Shown here piece by piece: positions 60,189 through 64,000 of a stretch of DNA of 64,000 nucleotides; position 1 is the stretch's first letter; the number at the start of each line of letters is the position of its first letter. The stretch is from JAJAZB01 sp964244295 (GTDB lineage Bacteria; Bacteroidota; Bacteroidia; Cytophagales; Spirosomataceae): NCBI GenBank assembly GCA_964244295.1, contig CAXTIG010000038.1, forward strand, positions 9,889 through 73,888. Direction: 5' to 3'. Both the position numbers and the translations under genes were made by a program. A model generated the notes under the pieces. That model ran no database searches. It was not told the origin of the DNA and saw only the letters and a program-made list of their open reading frames with translations.

Positions 60189-61106
60189 ATGGCCCTCGAC
60201 AACCTCCACGACCGTTTTTTCAAGGAAACCTTCTCCCGCCGCCGGGTCGTTGCGGCCCTGATTGACGAACTGCTGCCCAGTGATTTGCGCCAGCGCCTGC
60301 GTCCCGACACGCTCGAACTCAGCAACGCTTCCTTCGTAGACGAAGACCTCGGTGAACACTGGGCCGATTTGGTGTACGAATGCGAGTACGAAGCGGGACA
60401 AACCGTGCGGGTGGCGCTGCTCCTCGAACACAAAAGCTACCGGCCCGAACGGCCTCATTTCCAGTTGCTGCGCTACCTGATGAACGCCTGGCAGGCCGAC
60501 CTCAAACAAAAACGCCCACCGCGACTGGTGATTCCCATTGTGATTTACCACGGCACTGCCACATGGACCTACGCGCCTCTATCCAGTTATTTCGAGGGCA
60601 TAGGCATAGACGACACCTTACGGGCTTATCTGCCCGAATTCCAGTATGAATTGTTGGACGTTTCGCGGTTTTCGGACGAACAAATTCTGCAACTCCGCGA
60701 CGGCTTTCTGGCGCTCTCGGCGTTTTTGCTGAAGTACAGTCGGATTCAGGATTTTTTGGCGCAAACCATCGACACCTTCGCGGCCTTACTTCAAAACCCC
60801 GAAACGACCACCGACGAGGGTTTTCTAAACACCGTTTTCGTGTACGTTTACAAATCTGGTGACTTGACGGTCGATGAAATCGTGGCTATCTTTCGGCAAG
60901 CATCTCAACCAATAACTGAACGAATCATGACAACCGCTGAACAATTGAGAGCCGAAGGCCGCCAGGAAGGTAAGTTAGAAACTGAACTCCGTGCCATTCG
61001 TGCCTTTCTGGGCCTCAACATGAGCATTCCGGCCATTGCTTCCGCCCTGGAACTGTCCGAAGCTGACGTTCGCCAGCGGATTAAATTGGTGCGGAAAAAG
61101 GACTGA
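60189..61106 (+). CDS. Rpn family recombination-promoting nuclease / putative transposase
   Basis: The 305-residue protein starts HDRFFKETFSRRR, has YECEYEAGQTVRVALLLEHKS (E-x-K of the PD-(D/E)xK site) and RLVIPIVIYHGTATW, and ends in an HTH-like tail (MSIPAIASALELSEADVRQRI). This is the RpnA/YhgA-type family, which promotes RecA-independent recombination in E. coli. The frame is complete. Confidence 0.85.
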   Translation: MALDNLHDRFFKETFSRRRVVAALIDELLPSDLRQRLRPDTLELSNASFVDEDLGEHWADLVYECEYEAGQTVRVALLLEHKSYRPERPHFQLLRYLMNAWQADLKQKRPPRLVIPIVIYHGTATWTYAPLSSYFEGIGIDDTLRAYLPEFQYELLDVSRFSDEQILQLRDGFLALSAFLLKYSRIQDFLAQTIDTFAALLQNPETTTDEGFLNTVFVYVYKSGDLTVDEIVAIFRQASQPITERIMTTAEQLRAEGRQEGKLETELRAIRAFLGLNMSIPAIASALELSEADVRQRIKLVRKKD

Positions 61107-61213
61107 AATCCCCGCTCCTGCTCTCAATTCCCGCCCATTCATTTTCACCGCCGTCGGAGTCGGCGGAAACGAATGGGGCAGTTGGTATAAGCCCAGCCTG
61201 TTGGAGAAACGGG

Positions 61214-61555
61214 CTATTGACCGTCGGCGCGTTGCCGTTGAATTTCGAGAACGAAATCAACCGGAACGCTGCTGTCTTCGGCGATTTCCTCGACCGTGAG
61301 TTTTCCGCGCTTCAGGGCTTTCGTGACCAGTTCGGTTTTCACGGCTACGTTTTCAGCTCTCTTCGCTTCTTCGATTCGCCGCTTTTCGACCTCAACGGCC
61401 TCGGCGTTGGCCGCCGTCACGCGGGCGTAGTTCGCCCGCTCTTCGGGCGTCATTTTTCGGAGGTCCAACCGGTCGATGGCACTGCGTAGCCATTCCTCGT
61501 CCCAGAAGGCGGGGTACTGCGTGGGTTCGGTCGTGTTCGGGGTTTCCATTGTCAA
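61214..61555 (-). pseudogene. C-terminal fragment of a PD-(D/E)xK nuclease-family transposase
   Basis: The 113-residue frame (TEPTQYPAFWDEEWLRSAID...TPEERANYARVTAANAEAVE...KLTVEEIAE) matches the C-terminal 110 residues of the neighbouring gene (61569-62448). The nuclease core is missing. It looks like the remains of a tandem copy. Confidence 0.75.
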
Positions 61556-61568
61556 TGTCTGCCCACCG

Positions 61569-62448
61569 TCAGATTGAAAGTTCTTGTTTGACGGACAAAA
61601 CGAAATCGACGGACGTGTTGCTGAAATTTGCGATGTCTTCGACCGACAACTGGCTATCTGTTAGCATTTTCTTTACCGTTTCAGTTTTTACGAGATTTTC
61701 CCTTCGTTCCTCCGCTTCCCGTATTTTCTGCTTCTCGGCTTTCACGGCTTCGGCGTTGGCCGCCGTCACGCGGGCGAAATGAGCGCGCTCTTCAGGCGTC
61801 ATGTTTCGGGTGTTGAGTTCCTCGATGGCCCGTCGCAGCCATTCCTCGTTCCAAAAAGCGGGGTACTCCGAGGGTTTGGTCGTGTGCAAGGTTTTCATCG
61901 TGTGCAGCAGTTTTTCCAGGTCCGTTTGAACGTTGCCGACCGGCAAGTCAAATTTAGCTAATTCCACCAGAATGAATGTCATCTGGCGGTCGATGAGTTT
62001 GCCCTCTTCGCTGCGCAGGTTGGCGACGGTGCGGTAACTGGCTGTGGGCAGAATGCTTTTTTCTAAAAACGCGATGGCGTAGATTTTGGGCAGGTTGGCG
62101 TAGTCGAACTCGCCCCGTTCGACCAGGGTGTTGAACTTGTGCAAGGCGTAAAACTTCATGCGTTGCACGAAATTCAGGGCGTACCCCAACTGCATTTCCA
62201 CGATGAACTGCGTACCGTTTTCGTCAGTGCAAGCCAGGTCGAAAATGCCACTCCGACTGTCAGGAGTCAGGGCCTCGAAGGCGTTTTTGTCGAAACGCAC
62301 TTCGCGGATGGGCGTGGGCGATTGGATGAGCGCCTGCAAGGCCGTGCGCAGGAACAAGTCGTCGGCTTCGTTGCCGAAAGTGGCTTTGAATCGGACCGCC
62401 GATGCGGCCGTAATCGGAGATGATGGGGATGTATAGGCCGGTGGTCAT
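61569..62448 (-). pseudogene. PD-(D/E)xK nuclease-family transposase, frameshifted near its start
   Basis: The N-terminus MTTGLYIPIISDYG starts at 62448. Near 62410 the frame shifts by one, and the +1 frame continues FKATFGNEADDLFLRTALQAL and then SGIFDLACTDENGTQFIVEMQLG (D...E-x-Q nuclease core), ending with SVEDIANFSNTSVDFV at 61569. Family members have one frame. The C-terminal part shares EYPAFWNEEWLRRAIEELNTRN with the fragment next to it. Confidence 0.75.
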
Positions 62449-62506
62449 GCCGCGAAGATAGCGGAGAAAGACCTCTACGCGTGGTGCCTGAGCGAAGCGT
62501 CGCACC

Positions 62507-62893
62507 GTGACCAGTCCCATTCACCTCGTGATGGGTACGCGCGGCGAGCCGATGGAAAACATCCTGCGGGACATGAAAAAACACACGTCGAAGAAAGTGA
62601 CCGAGGCCATTGCCACCAACCCGACCGAAAGCCGCCGGGAATGGATGCTGGAGATGATGGAACGCGCCGGAGCCGCCAATAGCCAAAACAAACACCGGCA
62701 GTTTTGGCAGCAGCACCACAAACCGATTGCACTCAACCCGGTGGACAAGCTACGGCGGTGGTTGAATGACGTGCATCAGAACCCGGTTGAAGCCGGTTTT
62801 GTGACACGGGCCGAGGATTGGTTGTATAGCAGTGCGGTCAATTACTACACGGGTGAGAAGGGTTTAATTGATGTGTTAATACTGGAAATTTAA
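62507..62893 (+). pseudogene. REP-associated tyrosine transposase (RAYT), 5'-truncated
   Basis: The 128-residue frame shows SPIHLVMGT (the end of the HUH region), MENILRDMKKHTSKKVTEAI, FWQQHHKPIAL and HQNPVEAGFVTRAEDWLYSSA, all typical of Y1-type RAYTs. The first half with the HUH histidines is missing; the junction lies near 62500 against the transposase pseudogene. The preserved tyrosine region ends in YSSAVNYYTGEKGLIDV. Confidence 0.8.
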
Positions 62894-62969
62894 TTAGGTT
62901 GATTGTACGGAATCAGCCTGAAATGAATATGATTTTCGAGCCTGAAAGTGAAAAGTAAGTAGCAAGAAA

Positions 62970-63077
62970 ATGGCGCGAGTTTGCAACTCGTGCCGGAGCG
63001 AATGTGCTGAAATTAAGCGGTTTGAATGTGAAAGAGAATGCCCGCCTGACCCGGCACGAGTTGCAAACTCGCGCCAT
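62970..63077. repeat. REP-like palindrome, copy 1 (GCGCGAGTTTGCAACTCG type)
   Basis: Perfect 27-base arms (62970-62996 and 63051-63077). Lies 77 bases after the RAYT remnant. Confidence 0.9.
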
Positions 63078-63142
63078 TCAAACTCATTACAGACTCGCGC
63101 CAGTTGGGGCAATTAAAATTCATTACAGACTCGCGTCAGTTG

Positions 63143-63257
63143 GGGCGAGTTTGCAACTCGCGCCGGAGCGAATGTGCTGACTTTAAGCGGTTTGGAAGTG
63201 AAAACGGATACCCGCCTGACCCGGCACGAGTTACAAACTCGCGCCATTCAAAGTCAT
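63143..63257. repeat. REP-like palindrome, copy 2
   Basis: Same element as copy 1 with substitutions and a common interior (GAGCGAATGTGCTGA). A short CATTACAGACTCGCG direct repeat lies between and after the copies. Confidence 0.88.
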
Positions 63258-63279
63258 CACAGACTCGCGCCAGTTTGGG

Positions 63280-63675
63280 TTAAGAATTATATATCCGAGA
63301 CACATTTGAGTAGTCTACTATACTCTCGTTTAATAAGCTTTCGTCGCTCTCCAAATTAGAGAATCTGCTTTCCAAGTATTTAATCATATCAATTATTTCC
63401 TGCTCATAAGGATGATGTTCCATTGTAAACGGTCCATATTGTTTGGCTGTCAAGCACAATCTGTATGCCTTTTTTACAAGCAAATATGCTTGCTGAAAAT
63501 TAGCTATTGATAGACAGCCATAGGCCAATGAGTACAAAGCAATAGGTTTCTCAAAATCGCTATCGGCAACTAAATGATTTGCTTTTTTGAATAACTCAAT
63601 CGCTTCAACAACCAGTTGCGCATTGCGTGATTTTAATAACGCTTGCCCTTGTTCGATGTAATCTGCAAATACCAT
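63280..63675 (-). CDS. Hypothetical TPR-like small protein
   Basis: The 131-residue AT-rich protein has two helical repeats of TPR character (QGQALLKSRNAQLVVEAIELFKKANHL; KPIALYSLAYGCLSIANFQQAYLLVKKAY). I cannot name a family. Base composition differs from the flanks, so it may be recently acquired. An ATG at 63708 would add 11 hydrophobic residues; the one at 63675 is preferred. Confidence 0.5.
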   Translation of the reverse strand: MVFADYIEQGQALLKSRNAQLVVEAIELFKKANHLVADSDFEKPIALYSLAYGCLSIANFQQAYLLVKKAYRLCLTAKQYGPFTMEHHPYEQEIIDMIKYLESRFSNLESDESLLNESIVDYSNVSRIYNS

Positions 63676-63912
63676 GATGTCAAAAATTGTGACTAAAAAA
63701 TGTTTCACTCACCAACACATTCAACTCATTTGCTTAATTTGTCTTTTTAACATTCGCCTAACCGGACCTAACCGGAATTTTCGTACTGCCGTACGGAACC
63801 GAAATGAAAACCAAAACGCTTGCATACCTGGGAAGTGCTGCCTGTTGCCACAGCTAAATAAAACTACAAATGTCGGTCCATAAAATTAAATCGGTTCCAA
63901 TAGACTTGTCTT

Positions 63913-63945
63913 TTTGTTGATTTACAGGTAGTTGCGCTATATTTT
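63913..63945 (+). promoter_or_regulatory. Promoter near the right edge
   Basis: TTTG (63913-63916), 21 bases, TATATTTT (63938-63945, one mismatch to TAnnTTTG). Points at the ATG at 63971. Bases 63709-63912 hold nothing else recognisable. Confidence 0.45.
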
Positions 63946-63970
63946 TACTGTACAAACGTCACACCCCAAT

Positions 63971-64000
63971 ATGAAAGCGGAACGGGTTAGTTTTTTTGTA
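63971..64000 (+). CDS. Start of a gene running off the window
   Basis: The frame reads MKAERVSFFV to the right edge, downstream of a good promoter. VSFFV at the start is compatible with a NYN-domain protein (VSFFVDGFN type), but ten residues cannot prove that. Confidence 0.3.
   Translation, partial: MKAERVSFFV

Noticed and set aside
62970..63257. Spaced palindromes resembling a CRISPR array
   Set aside because: Only two copies, each an inverted repeat with a conserved interior; no cas genes nearby.

Overview
The window looks like chromosomal DNA of a GC-rich member of the Bacteroidota, most likely Cytophagales (Spirosoma-like). The signs are a SusC/SusD pair, bacillithiol-type genes, M56 and TonB-C proteins, TAnnTTTG-type -7 promoter elements, and many Bacteroidota-type intergenic palindromes. 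I saw no rRNA, tRNA or CRISPR array.

Layout. 0-7 kb: M56/TonB signalling genes, a small glycogen-binding-like protein, a DUF4160-DUF2442 pair (DUF4160 frameshifted at a slippery heptamer), glnS and a universal stress protein. 7-13 kb: scars of an internally deleted IS3-type element, a truncated SDR, a YheT hydrolase with a palindrome inside its coding sequence, an HSDL2-like SDR, a GxxExxY gene bracketed by two long palindromes, and an M3 peptidase. 13-26.6 kb: accessory housekeeping genes, including the bacillithiol-linked BstA/YfiT and YpdA, a MarR-GNAT regulator with two GNAT genes, a UPF0323 lipoprotein with a glutathionylspermidine-synthase-like enzyme (ygiBC-like), and a sterol desaturase.

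26.9-30.0 kb is a sharply AT-rich island. It carries a compact three-gene operon with overlapping starts and stops: a PD-(D/E)xK nuclease-like protein, a 78-residue middle component and a DUF2326 SMC-like ATPase. This matches the predicted ABC-three-component (ABC-3C) conflict-system architecture and is the strongest candidate for an under-studied system here. A truncated antitoxin-like gene lies before it, and a metallopeptidase with an N-terminus like those of eCIS-associated proteins lies after it.

32.3-36.5 kb is a decay zone: a nonsense-mutated HTH gene, a WYL regulator and a histidine kinase that both lost their 5' parts at one junction, a LytTR response regulator with a stop at its invariant lysine codon, and a multiply frameshifted calcineurin-type phosphoesterase tail. 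36.6-47.5 kb is a probable organophosphate-scavenging locus: a purple-acid-phosphatase-like enzyme, a GDPD-like/alkaline phosphatase fusion, a YdcF protein, a secreted propeller-like protein and SusCD. It ends against a truncated tyrosine integrase.

48-60 kb holds mostly single genes: an S9 peptidase, a DoxX-like protein, NDH-2, a class A beta-lactamase-like enzyme, a DUF1223 protein and an MsrPQ-like pair. They are separated by about a dozen palindromic repeats, two of which are identical 95-bp copies. 60-64 kb contains Rpn/PD-(D/E)xK nuclease genes and fragments and a 5'-truncated RAYT transposase beside two REP-like palindromes. The palindromes repeatedly cap gene 3' ends, supply stop codons, and in two places contribute protein-coding sequence.
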